NCBI RefSeq assembly: GCF_016901855.1
Contig: NZ_JACJKY010000015.1
Span: forward strand, 1-63,146
DNA length: 63,146 nt
Direction: 5' to 3'
Origin: Merdimmobilis hominis
Lineage (GTDB): Bacteria; Bacillota; Clostridia; Oscillospirales; Ruminococcaceae
Shown: positions 1-8,333 of the stretch, one piece after another
Numbering within the stretch: position 1 is the stretch's first letter
How the letters are laid out: each line of letters starts with the position of its first letter
Notes under the pieces: generated by a model
Seen by the model: only the letters and a program-made list of their open reading frames with translations
What the model was told of the DNA's origin: nothing
Databases searched by the model: none
Made by a program: the position numbers and the translations under genes

Positions 1-110
1 ATAAGTTCTCACCGATACAGTGCCTCAATCGGGATATATGCATTTTTTGTCAAATTAAAATTTTTAACCCTGAATCTCGCTTGAAATCCAGGGTTATTCG
101 ACAGACTGAA

Positions 111-140
111 GCCTGCTGTCGAAAGACAGCAGGCTTTTTT
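111..140 (+). terminator. Intrinsic terminator of an upstream plus-strand gene
   Basis: A perfect 10-bp stem (GCCTGCTGTC / GACAGCAGGC) with a GAAA tetraloop is followed by six T on the plus strand. It must end a transcript that begins before the window. Bases 1-110 hold no gene I can support, only a weaker 7-bp hairpin (AACCCTG/CAGGGTT) at about 66-96. Confidence 0.85.
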
Positions 141-153
141 GCGTCATATTGGA

Positions 154-1044
154 TTAAAACGGGAGAATCTCCATTACAAACGAGCGGGAAGCACCGGTTT
201 CCAAGTGTTTCACACCGCGTTTTTCCTCAAAGGTGTCACCCTCGTCCGAGCAGACTGCCATGCCGCACCACGGTTCAATGCACAAAAACGGCGCGTCCAT
301 TTTGATCGGTGTCCAGAATGCCACAAAGTCAAAATCAGCAAAGCGAACTTCCACACCACGCTCCGTTTTGTCGCTTACAAGGCGTACACGGTCGGAATGC
401 ACTTTGTCAAACACGAGCGCATCCTCGTCAAAATACGAGTAGTCAAGCGGCAGTGTCCGGCTTCCTTTCATGAAATCAACGCGTTTGTCCATGTTGATCT
501 GGTTGTTTTCAAAATCGAACACCGGGCAACCGTCCGGCTCGTCCGCATTGAATTCCAAACGGTAATCGGAGAATGTACCGACACCATCCAGCGGCACATT
601 GAAGCCCGGATGTGCGCCGAAGCAGAAATCAATCGGCTGATTGTCGATGTTTTCGACCGTGTAGGTGATCGAAATGCCGGTTTCAGACAGATGATATGCG
701 AGTGTGAGTTTGAACTGATACGGATAGTGTGCAAGTGTTTCTTCGCTTGAGCACAGCGAAAATACTGCGTCAGTGTCCGAATGGGATTCGACTGTGAATT
801 CTGCGGCGCGGCAAAGACCGTGTTTTGCCATGCCGTATTCGGTTCCGTGGAAGGTTACTTTGTCGTTTCGGAGGTTGCCGACGATCGGAAACAGCACCGG
901 AGAAGTTTTTCCCCAGTATTTCGGGTCTTTTTGCCACATGTACTCGAGGCCGTCGCTGTTTTTGAGCGACAAAAGCTCTGCGCCGACCGATGTGACAGAA
1001 GCAGTGAAACGATCATTTTTTAATGTGAGAACCAAAGGGATCAT
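154..1044 (-). CDS. Aldose 1-epimerase family protein (LacX-like)
   Basis: Galactose mutarotase-like protein that probably interconverts anomers of an aldose or sugar phosphate in the cytoplasm. The N-terminus has the family pattern of a short beta strand followed by GAELLSLK, then the TSPVLFPIVGNLRND segment, a HGLCR/E region and a central GAHPGFN histidine motif typical of LacX-type members. The longest frame begins further upstream, but AGAAAGG lies directly before the ATG at 1044. A TTG at 1035 has better spacing from the same AGAAAGGATG and is an equally good start. It is the last gene of the sbcD-sbcC-comEA run, 10 bp after comEA. Its substrate cannot be read from the sequence, and nothing ties it functionally to the repair genes upstream. 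Confidence 0.85.
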   Translation of the reverse strand: MIPLVLTLKNDRFTASVTSVGAELLSLKNSDGLEYMWQKDPKYWGKTSPVLFPIVGNLRNDKVTFHGTEYGMAKHGLCRAAEFTVESHSDTDAVFSLCSSEETLAHYPYQFKLTLAYHLSETGISITYTVENIDNQPIDFCFGAHPGFNVPLDGVGTFSDYRLEFNADEPDGCPVFDFENNQINMDKRVDFMKGSRTLPLDYSYFDEDALVFDKVHSDRVRLVSDKTERGVEVRFADFDFVAFWTPIKMDAPFLCIEPWCGMAVCSDEGDTFEEKRGVKHLETGASRSFVMEILPF

Positions 1045-1054
1045 CCTTTCTTGT

Positions 1055-1402
1055 TTAAGATAAAGTAATATCGCTCCGGATGTCAGCGAGGATGCCCTCG
1101 CCGATTCCGGGAACATTCAAAAGTTCTTCGACAGAAGAAAACGGCCCGTGCGTTTGACGATACCGGACAATCGCTTCTGCACGTTTTATGCCGATGCCGT
1201 CGAGTACAGTCAGTTCGGATACGGTGGCGGTATTGATGTTGATGCGTTCGACACGGTTTTGTGACAGTATGGCACTGTCATCCCGGATGGGGAACACACC
1301 TTCCTGCCAGCAAAACAGAAGCGCAAACGAAACACAAAATGCCGCACTGCAAACAAAGAGCATTGGCCGGAGTGATTGTATAAAAGCGCGAAACCGTTTC
1401 AT
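1055..1402 (-). CDS. comEA: ComEA-family helix-hairpin-helix protein
   Basis: A 115-residue protein with a short basic N-terminus, one hydrophobic membrane segment (about residues 13-31) and a C-terminal double helix-hairpin-helix domain (ININTATVSEL, LDGIGIKRAEAIV, NVPGIGEGILADI). Known ComEA proteins are membrane-anchored receptors that bind double-stranded DNA outside the membrane during transformation. The start codon overlaps the sbcC stop (ATGA), so the two are translationally coupled. ComEC, the usual channel partner, is not in the window, so a competence role is inferred from family only. Some short ComEA homologues may have other DNA-binding roles. Confidence 0.85.
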   Translation of the reverse strand: MKRFRAFIQSLRPMLFVCSAAFCVSFALLFCWQEGVFPIRDDSAILSQNRVERININTATVSELTVLDGIGIKRAEAIVRYRQTHGPFSSVEELLNVPGIGEGILADIRSDITLS

Positions 1403-4329
1403 GGCGATTGTGTCTCAATGATGCTTCCGGTTGGATGTGCTGCAATGACGATTTTTTGCGGAATGCGTTCTTTTAACTCATTCACATGCGAGATGATGCC
1501 AAGATAGCGGCCGCTTTGCTGCAGTTCATACAAGCAGGTGATTGCGGCGTCGAGCGAGTCGTTGTCGAGCGAACCGAATCCTTCGTCAATAAACATGGTG
1601 CCGATTTCGATACCTCCTGCCGTTTCGCTGATGATATCCGCAAGACCGAGTGCCAAGCAGAGCGAAACTTTAAAGCCTTCGCCGCCTGACAGAGAGTTGA
1701 CGTGACGTGTCGAGCCTGTGTATGCGTCAAACACTTCGAGCGCCAAGCCGGAGGTGCGGTTTTTGCTCTCGCGTTCCGTTCTTCTGCTTAAAGTATAACG
1801 TGAATAGGTCATTTGTTCAAGCCTCAGATTTGCGTGTGCAATGACCGCATCGAAATAAGAGGCGAGGACATACCGTTCAAAGTTGACTTTTTCGGTGTAT
1901 GTGCCGTTTGCGATATCATAGATGAATTTTTTCTGCTCAAAATCGGACTGTGCTGACTGAAACTCAGCATACAGGGTTTTGAGCGTATCGAATGCACGTC
2001 TGTTTTGTGCGGTTCGGTTCGAGAGCGATTCATACGACTGCTCGATGGTGTGAAGCGTTTGGGAAAGGGTGTTATGCTGTGCTTCGAGCGCTTCCATATC
2101 CGGACGTGTCTGCCCGTTCAGCGAGTTGGTCAAAAAGCGCACCAGCTTCTTTTGCGACTGATATTCTGTGCGGTATGTTTCCACCTGCTCAGCAAGTGCC
2201 GGAAGCGATGCAAACTGCGGTTTGAGGAGCAGGTAATCATCAAGCGGCAGTTCGGCTTTTTTAAGAGCGAGCGAAAACGCTTCGTCGGCATCTTTTTGCT
2301 GTGCGCGTGCATCGTCAATTTGAACGTCGATTTGTTCGCAAAGCGTGATAAGGCGCGCGTATTCGGTTTGTGCGGTTTGAAATGCATCTTCTGCTGCTTG
2401 TTTATCCTGTTCAATCTGCTTGATCGATGCGGCGAGCAGGTCGATTTGTGACTGCATTTCTGCGGCTGAGTGCCGTTTGTCGCCGATCAGCGAAAGCAGT
2501 GCGTTTCGTTCTTCTTCGCGCGCCGCAATCTGACCGTTCAGCTCCGAAAGCTTGGCTTGATACGCTTCCTTTTTGGCGATCAGCGTTTCATTTGGCAGGC
2601 GGACAAGCGAATCGTCTGCCGAAAGCGAAAAACGCTTTGATTGAAGCTGTTTAAGTGTTTGTGTCCGCTCGTGTTGCAATTCCTGCTCTGTTTTTACCAT
2701 GTCGGGAAGAGAAAGCGTTTTGTCTGTGCCGGAAAACAAAAGCAGTACTTGATGATTTGCCGATTCCACTGCCGCCTGTGCCGCCTTTTCCGCGTCGCTG
2801 TCGCGGTCTACTTCCTCACGCGTCGGCGTGTATGCAGGAAGAGCGGCTTTTTTCGGATGATCAATCGAACCGCATACCGGACAGGACGCGCCGTCTGTGA
2901 GCGTGTCCGCCAAAATGCCAGCCTGTGCGGCAAGATATCGTTTTAATGTGTTGGATGCTTGCATAGACGCACTTGTCCAAGCATCACGCGCCGACTGATA
3001 CGATTTGATCGCTTCGAAAAAACGCTGTGATTGCTTTGCGGACTGTGCAAGTTCTTCTTCTTGATGAAACAACGTTTGATATTCGAGGGCTGTGTCGAGC
3101 GCAGAGAGCTTTAATACAATCGCGGTACGCTGTGCGTCGGCTTCCTGCGCAAGTGTCAGAAGCGTTTCAAAACGGGCGGCATCATCGCGCTGTTTTCGAA
3201 GTTTTAACAGCTTGTCGTTTTGTTCCGGCAGAGATGCAGCCGATTGCTGTGCCTGTGTGCGGGCAAGCTGTGCGTCTGACAGTTTGCCCGCGCCTTCTTC
3301 TCTTTGTGCATTTGCCTGTGCACGCTTTTTGATGAGCAGTTCACAGCGGGAAGCTGCGTCGGCCTTTGCTTGCTCCAAAACGGCGGCGTCCTTTGCCGCG
3401 GTGAGCAGCTTGATATGCAGAGAACGTTCATACATTTCGCCGCGCTGTGCTTCGAGCGCTGCAAACGCGCGCTGTGCCGCGTCATATTGCACAAATTGCT
3501 TATACAGACTGCGTGCATGGTCAAGATTCAGCGCGCGGATTTGTTCGGTATGCGTTTGACGTGACTGCGTGAGGGAAAAAAGCTGTGCATTTGCCGCTTC
3601 GTTTTGCTCGCTGAGCGCAGAAAGAATCTGCTCAAAATGATACGGTTCCTCACGCATGCTTTCTGCAAGCGGGGTATCCGGCTCTGTAAGCAGTGTTTTT
3701 ACCAATGCGTTGCATTGTGCATAGAGCGTGTCCTGCGCGGCTTTTGCCTGCGATGCATTTTGCTTTAACTGCTCGGTGAAGCGGTTGAGCAGATCGGTCG
3801 AAAAGATCTGGCGCAGAATTTTCTGTTTTTCCTCAGATGAATCGGACAGAAATTTCCGGAATTCTCCTTGCGGGAGCATCACGATTTTGCAAAACTGGTC
3901 AAAGTTAAGCCCTAAAAGCGATTCGATTTTGCTGTTCACCTGCGAAACCTGTGTGCAAATCACACCGGATTCGTCGGATAACTCTGCGGATGCCTGCTTT
4001 GTCAAAAAACCTTCACCGCGCTGTTTTGCTCGAATCTGCGCCGGTTCGCGCAAAACGGTGTACTGCTTGCCGTGAACCAAAAACGTAAACGACGCGTAGC
4101 ACAGCACCGATTCATCGGCATAATCACTTTTGAATGTGTCAGTCGTGCGCAGTGCACCGCTTGCCTTGCCGTAAAGACAATAGGTGATTGCATCAAAGAT
4201 GGTTGTCTTTCCGCATCCGGTCGGACCGGAGATTAAAAACATACGGCTGTCGTCAAACCGGCGGAAATCAATTGTCTGCTTTTTTAAAAACGGGCCGAAT
4301 GCCTGAAATTCAAGAAGAACGGGAATCAT
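1399..4329 (-). CDS. sbcC: Exonuclease SbcCD, subunit SbcC
   Basis: Large SMC-like ATPase of the SbcCD (Mre11-Rad50 type) nuclease, which opens hairpins and processes blocked DNA ends. The Walker A motif GPTGCGKTT lies at residues 35-43, long coiled coils flank a zinc hook CPVCG near residue 483, and the C-terminal ABC signature LSGGEGFK and Walker B FIDEGFGSLD complete the ATPase head. At 976 residues it is a normal family length. The start at 4329 is preferred over the ATG at 4338 because AAAGGAG sits 9 bp before it and directly abuts the upstream ATG. The gene overlaps the end of sbcD by 20 bp, as expected for a coupled complex. Confidence 0.96.
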   Translation of the reverse strand: MIPVLLEFQAFGPFLKKQTIDFRRFDDSRMFLISGPTGCGKTTIFDAITYCLYGKASGALRTTDTFKSDYADESVLCYASFTFLVHGKQYTVLREPAQIRAKQRGEGFLTKQASAELSDESGVICTQVSQVNSKIESLLGLNFDQFCKIVMLPQGEFRKFLSDSSEEKQKILRQIFSTDLLNRFTEQLKQNASQAKAAQDTLYAQCNALVKTLLTEPDTPLAESMREEPYHFEQILSALSEQNEAANAQLFSLTQSRQTHTEQIRALNLDHARSLYKQFVQYDAAQRAFAALEAQRGEMYERSLHIKLLTAAKDAAVLEQAKADAASRCELLIKKRAQANAQREEGAGKLSDAQLARTQAQQSAASLPEQNDKLLKLRKQRDDAARFETLLTLAQEADAQRTAIVLKLSALDTALEYQTLFHQEEELAQSAKQSQRFFEAIKSYQSARDAWTSASMQASNTLKRYLAAQAGILADTLTDGASCPVCGSIDHPKKAALPAYTPTREEVDRDSDAEKAAQAAVESANHQVLLLFSGTDKTLSLPDMVKTEQELQHERTQTLKQLQSKRFSLSADDSLVRLPNETLIAKKEAYQAKLSELNGQIAAREEERNALLSLIGDKRHSAAEMQSQIDLLAASIKQIEQDKQAAEDAFQTAQTEYARLITLCEQIDVQIDDARAQQKDADEAFSLALKKAELPLDDYLLLKPQFASLPALAEQVETYRTEYQSQKKLVRFLTNSLNGQTRPDMEALEAQHNTLSQTLHTIEQSYESLSNRTAQNRRAFDTLKTLYAEFQSAQSDFEQKKFIYDIANGTYTEKVNFERYVLASYFDAVIAHANLRLEQMTYSRYTLSRRTERESKNRTSGLALEVFDAYTGSTRHVNSLSGGEGFKVSLCLALGLADIISETAGGIEIGTMFIDEGFGSLDNDSLDAAITCLYELQQSGRYLGIISHVNELKERIPQKIVIAAHPTGSIIETQSP

Positions 4330-5452
4330 CGAGCGCATCTCCTTTCACTTTGTGAAATACAGCCTTTGTATATGCTTGTTCGGAATCGGTCATTTCACGC
4401 TGTTTTGCCTCTTTGAAAAACCGTTCAAACAGTTCGATCGGATCATTTTGTGCACTATGGTCGGCACTTTGCAAAGAAACAGGCTGTGCCGTTTGCAGAC
4501 AGTCATAGGAAAGGCCGAGCGCATGCGGATATACCTGCTTTAACCGGCGGATCGCATTGGCGCGGATCTGCGGATCGGTCAAAACGGCAAACACATAGTC
4601 GTCGGAAGCGCGTTCCGGTTCACAAAGTGCGTCGAGTGTACCGGAGATTTTTCTCACATCGCGCGGCGCGTGAATCGGCACTTCAAAGACCGAAGTGATT
4701 TGATGATCTTCTACGTCGATGACCGTAAACGATTTCTTTTGACCGGCTTCGTCGATCGAATATTTCATCGGAGAGCCCGAATAGCGGACCCATTCACTGC
4801 CGGCTGTACGCGCGCCGTGCAGGTGTCCGAGCGCAACATACGAAAACGGATGATCGTAAAGCGCAGTCAGCGACGACGCAGCAACCGTGAGGTCTGCATT
4901 TTCCTCATGCGCAGAAAAAAATCCGTGTGCCACAAGAATATTGGGACAGTTTTTTTGGATGTTTTCTTTGCACAGCGTCAGAAAATGATTCATGCAGGCT
5001 TGTACCGTGCGGCAGTCGGGCGCGTCGAATGATTCACGGAACTGGTGCGGTTCAAAATACGGAAGCAGGAAAAAGGCGGCTTCTTCGCCCTTGGCAGATA
5101 AGATCACAGGCGTTTGCACGTCGTCTAGTGTGCTTTTTAAATACAATCCGGCCGACTGCATCAAACGGCTTCCGAAGGAAAGGCGTTTTGCGGAGTCGTG
5201 ATTGCCTGAGATCGCCAGAATTTTGATGTGTTTTTCAAACAACAGATAGGAGAACAGCTCATCAAGCATCGAAACCGCCTCTGCCGACGGAACAGACCGA
5301 TCATATAAATCCCCTGCAATCAACAGCACGTCTGCGCCGAGCGATTCGATTTGATCGGCAAATGAAAACAGACAATCGCGCTGATCTTCAAGCAGAGAAT
5401 ATTCACAAAGAAGCTTGCCGATGTGCCAATCGGCTGTATGAATGATGCGCAT
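4310..5452 (-). CDS. sbcD: Exonuclease SbcCD, subunit SbcD
   Basis: Metallophosphoesterase nuclease subunit that pairs with SbcC. The metal-binding motifs appear in order: HTADWHIGK at the N-terminus, GDLYDRS, SGNHDSAKR and LGHLHGA. The 380 residues match the family. It is the first gene of a minus-strand operon (sbcD-sbcC-comEA-epimerase) with GGAGG about 7 bp before the ATG and a good sigma-A promoter at 5488-5516. The C-terminal cap region binds the SbcC coiled-coil base in known homologues. Confidence 0.96.
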   Translation of the reverse strand: MRIIHTADWHIGKLLCEYSLLEDQRDCLFSFADQIESLGADVLLIAGDLYDRSVPSAEAVSMLDELFSYLLFEKHIKILAISGNHDSAKRLSFGSRLMQSAGLYLKSTLDDVQTPVILSAKGEEAAFFLLPYFEPHQFRESFDAPDCRTVQACMNHFLTLCKENIQKNCPNILVAHGFFSAHEENADLTVAASSLTALYDHPFSYVALGHLHGARTAGSEWVRYSGSPMKYSIDEAGQKKSFTVIDVEDHQITSVFEVPIHAPRDVRKISGTLDALCEPERASDDYVFAVLTDPQIRANAIRRLKQVYPHALGLSYDCLQTAQPVSLQSADHSAQNDPIELFERFFKEAKQREMTDSEQAYTKAVFHKVKGDALDDSRSS

Positions 5453-5487
5453 GAAACCGCCTCCGAAAACACAAAGAAGTTGTTTCT

Positions 5488-5516
5488 ATTATACAGCAAT
5501 CCCGTTTTCTTGGCAA
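5488..5516 (-). promoter_or_regulatory. Sigma-A promoter of the sbcD operon
   Basis: On the minus strand TTGCCA and TATAAT are separated by 17 bp. The predicted transcript starts about 40 bp before sbcD. It lies downstream of the terminator of the Cys-rich peptide gene, so the two minus-strand units are independent. Confidence 0.8.
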
Positions 5517-5536
5517 ATTAAAAAGAAAAGAGGCAT

Positions 5537-5572
5537 AAGAATAGAGGGCGGCAATTTGCCGCCCTCTATTCT
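5537..5572 (-). terminator. Intrinsic terminator of the Cys-rich peptide gene
   Basis: Perfect 18-bp inverted repeat (arms 5537-5554 and 5555-5572, core GAGGGCGGCAA/TTGCCGCCCTC) with no unpaired loop bases beyond the turn. On the minus strand it is followed by a pyrimidine-rich tail (CCTCTTTTCTTTTT). It separates the peptide gene from the sbcD promoter. Confidence 0.75.
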
Positions 5573-5598
5573 TACACGCTGGGTTTGATATGTGCCAT

Positions 5599-5748
5599 TT
5601 AGCAGCAGCTGTTGTTTGCGTTGCACGAGCAGCCGCATCCGCCATTGTTGTAGGAGCCGCCGCATCCACCGCAGCAGACCAAAAGCAGAATGATGATGAG
5701 AATCCAGCTGCAGCTACCGCCAAAACCACCACAATTATTTCCACACAT
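5599..5748 (-). CDS. 49-residue Cys/Gly-rich small membrane peptide
   Basis: Small gene with a strong ribosome site (AAAGGAGG, 10 bp before the ATG) and its own terminator. The product begins MCGNNCGGFGG, has one hydrophobic segment (SWILIIILLLV, about residues 14-24), then a tail rich in Cys, Gly and Asn (CCGGCGG, GCGCSC, ending NNSCC), with 11 Cys in 49 residues. It resembles the small glycine/cysteine-rich Clostridia proteins sometimes labelled 'chorion class high-cysteine' and, in layout, the YjcZ-type spore peptides. A role in spores or metal/redox chemistry is only inference. The longer overlapping frame at 5403-5783 is a shadow. Confidence 0.8.
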   Translation of the reverse strand: MCGNNCGGFGGSCSWILIIILLLVCCGGCGGSYNNGGCGCSCNANNSCC

Positions 5749-5821
5749 AATATCAAATCCTCCTTTGATTTTTTACATCCCATACTATGTGTAAACCGAA
5801 AAGTGTGTGACAGCTTTTTGT

Positions 5822-5850
5822 TTGGAAGCGAAAAAATCGGACGATACTAA
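5822..5850 (+). promoter_or_regulatory. Possible promoter of the Clp ATPase gene
   Basis: TTGGAA and TACTAA are spaced by 17 bp on the plus strand, about 75 bp before the clp start. The -10 element is imperfect. No CtsR-type heptad repeat is visible in 5761-5923. Confidence 0.4.
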
Positions 5851-5923
5851 ATATACAGTGCCGCAGTAGAGAGAACCGAAACCGGCATTTATCAAAAAAG
5901 AGCACGAGAGAAGGAGCGATGGT

Positions 5924-8248
5924 ATGACCCAGATGGATCAATTTACAAATCGGGCAAAAGAAGCAATCGGGCGAGCAATGGATACAGCCGCACAAACAGG
6001 AAGCGAAAAAGTGGACGCACTGCACCTGCTTTATGGAATTGCAGCGCAAAAACGGGGTGTGGGTTCCGTGATTTTAGCACGCTTTGGCATTCTGCCGGAA
6101 ACCGTGCTGGAGCGAATTTGCGATGATGCAGGAAGTGCGGTCAAAGAGCCGGTGCTGTCTGCCCGCGCAAAACACATCCTGATGTCCGCACAGACGACTG
6201 CGCAAAAAAACGAATGCAGCACGGGAACCGTTCATCTTTTGCTCGCATTGCTGCTGGATGCATCAAAGCCGGTGTGCGATGTGATCAAAGCACATCGCTG
6301 CAATATGGAAGCGATGAAACAATCCTGCATGGAAGAAATCGCGCTGTTAAAAGAAACGTGTTCACAAGGGTTTAGCGGTGCTGTGCCGCATCCGAAAAAG
6401 GAAATTCCGTATTTGACCGATTTATCTGCGCTTTCTGCAAGCGATCCCTATTTTCCGGTGATTGGGCGGGAAAAGGAAATCGATTCGCTGATTGCGGTGC
6501 TCTCGCGGAAAACAAAGCACAATCCTTGTTTAATCGGGGAACCGGGTGTCGGCAAGACAGCTGTAGTGGAGGGTGCTGCCAAAAAGCTCTTGGAAGAAGA
6601 ATGGCGGCAGACGGGACTTTCGCGGCGGATTATGTCGGTGGATCTTGGTGCGATGCTTGCAGGCGCAAAATACCGCGGGGATTTTGAGGAGCGTCTTTGC
6701 CGCATTCTGCGCACAGCGGAAGAAGAGCACATGATTTTGTTTATCGATGAGATTCACATGATCGTAGGTGCGGGTGCTGGGGAGAATGCCGCAGATGCCG
6801 CTAATTTGATGAAGCCGTATCTTGCACGGAGCAGTTTGCAGATCATCGGCGCAACGACAGCCGCAGAATATAAAAAGTATATTGCAAAAGATGCGGCGCT
6901 CGCCAGAAGATTTCAAACAATCGAAATCTGCGAGCCGAATGAGGAGGATGCAAAGCGGATGCTATTGGGTGTAAAAGAGTCACTCGAATCGCATCATCGG
7001 GTCACGATTGCACGCGATGCAGTCGGCGAAGCGGTACGGCTGTCTGCACGCTATCTGCCGCAGCGGCGGCTGCCCGATAAAGCCATTGATGTGCTCGACG
7101 AAGCATGCAGCCGCAAACGAATCCATGCCGCGAAAGAACAAGCGATTTCACCGCAGACAGAGGATGCACTCCTGCTTGCACTGCGTCAAAACGACGAAAC
7201 GGCAGCGTGCAGACTGTATCGGGAGTGGCAGGAGCAGATGCAAACGCTGTCGTTTGGTACGGTGGTCACAGCAAAGGATGTGCGGGATACAGTCGCTAAA
7301 ATGACCGGGATTTCTTCGGTCGGGCAAACAGAGGATATCAAGACACAGATCGAAACACTCGGCAAACAGCTTCGAAATAAGATTTTAGGGCAGGAAAACG
7401 CCATCTCGGAGATTTGTTCTGCGCTGTTTGCGAGATTGTGCGGCTTTGGCCGGGAGGAAAACACGCCGATTTCGTTTTTGTTCATGGGACCGACCGGTGT
7501 CGGCAAAACGGCGTGTGCCAAAGAAATCGCCTCGTGTCTGTTTCAAAAAGAAGCGATCATACGGCTTGATATGTCCGAGATGAGCGAGGCGCACACGGTT
7601 TCGCGGCTGATCGGTGCACCTCCCGGATATAAGGGCTTTGAACAGGGCGGCATGCTGACCGAATCGGTGCGCCGCCATCCGTATTCGCTCATTTTACTCG
7701 ATGAAATCGACAAGGCGCATCCGCAGGTAACAAAGCTTCTTTTGCAGATTTTGGAGGATGGACGGCTTACGGATTCACAGGGCGAAACGGTCGATTTTTC
7801 GAATACGATCATTGTGATGACAGCAAACTGCGCGCCGCAGACAAAGGTTTCAGGATTTGGGCAGGCGGAAAAGCGGGACACACGCACATATGCGGAATCG
7901 CTGTTTTCAAAAGAGCTTTTAAACCGCATCGGGTTTACGATTTTGTTTTCTTCTTTGGACGAAGCAGTGCTTTCCCGGATTTTCACAGCACAGATGGAAT
8001 CGCTTTCTTCACAGTGCGAAGCGATCGGTGTCACAATTTCGTATGATCTGCAATCACTGTTTACGCTGTTTTATGAGCGGATGGGACGGCGGTTCGGTGC
8101 GCGCGCTGTCACGCGGTTTGTAAATGGGGAGATCGAACGGATTTTGATAAGCGAACTTTCAAAACAGGAAGAACATGCATCCGAGCTTCGGATTTGTGCA
8201 CAAAACAAAGAGATCTGCGTCGTTTCGGCATCGTATGCGCTTTCTTGA
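5924..8248 (+). CDS. clpC: ClpC-type ATP-dependent protease ATPase subunit
   Basis: Hsp100/AAA+ unfoldase that feeds proteins to ClpP. It has an N-terminal Clp_N repeat domain (residues 1 to about 140), a first ATPase module with Walker A GEPGVGKT near 205 and Walker B ILFIDEIHM, a short linker/M-domain (about 400-440), and a second module with Walker A GPTGVGKT near 521 and Walker B LILLDEID. A VSGFGQ segment near 640 sits where ClpP-binding loops (xGF) are found. At 774 residues it is slightly short because the middle domain is small. Start: GAAGGAG is 7 bp upstream. It stands alone, without ctsR, mcsA or mcsB beside it, unlike the Bacillus clpC operon. ClpA-like naming is possible, but the short M-domain and phylum favour ClpC. 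Confidence 0.88.
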   Translation: MTQMDQFTNRAKEAIGRAMDTAAQTGSEKVDALHLLYGIAAQKRGVGSVILARFGILPETVLERICDDAGSAVKEPVLSARAKHILMSAQTTAQKNECSTGTVHLLLALLLDASKPVCDVIKAHRCNMEAMKQSCMEEIALLKETCSQGFSGAVPHPKKEIPYLTDLSALSASDPYFPVIGREKEIDSLIAVLSRKTKHNPCLIGEPGVGKTAVVEGAAKKLLEEEWRQTGLSRRIMSVDLGAMLAGAKYRGDFEERLCRILRTAEEEHMILFIDEIHMIVGAGAGENAADAANLMKPYLARSSLQIIGATTAAEYKKYIAKDAALARRFQTIEICEPNEEDAKRMLLGVKESLESHHRVTIARDAVGEAVRLSARYLPQRRLPDKAIDVLDEACSRKRIHAAKEQAISPQTEDALLLALRQNDETAACRLYREWQEQMQTLSFGTVVTAKDVRDTVAKMTGISSVGQTEDIKTQIETLGKQLRNKILGQENAISEICSALFARLCGFGREENTPISFLFMGPTGVGKTACAKEIASCLFQKEAIIRLDMSEMSEAHTVSRLIGAPPGYKGFEQGGMLTESVRRHPYSLILLDEIDKAHPQVTKLLLQILEDGRLTDSQGETVDFSNTIIVMTANCAPQTKVSGFGQAEKRDTRTYAESLFSKELLNRIGFTILFSSLDEAVLSRIFTAQMESLSSQCEAIGVTISYDLQSLFTLFYERMGRRFGARAVTRFVNGEIERILISELSKQEEHASELRICAQNKEICVVSASYALS

Positions 8249-8267
8249 GGAATCGGCACGAAGTGTA

Positions 8268-8296
8268 TTCACAAAAGTCGATGTTTGTGCTATAAT
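8268..8296 (+). promoter_or_regulatory. Sigma-A promoter of the miaB-mutSL-miaA-hfq run
   Basis: TTCACA and TATAAT are spaced by 17 bp. It lies 38 bp before the miaB TTG start and rules out the longer upstream reading frame, whose first codons precede the promoter. Confidence 0.8.
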
Positions 8297-8333
8297 AAAA
8301 TCCGTATATTTTATTTGGTCAGGAGCGCTGTGC

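Noticed and set aside
5403-5783. 126-residue minus-strand frame over the Cys-rich peptide gene and into sbcD
   Set aside because: It is out of frame with the 49-residue gene, which has the ribosome site, and it crosses the terminator and the sbcD promoter.
5749-5800. Sporulation sigma (SigK-like CATAnnnTA) promoter before the Cys-rich peptide gene
   Set aside because: Only a partial match (CACATAGTATG) and no proper -35; too weak to claim.
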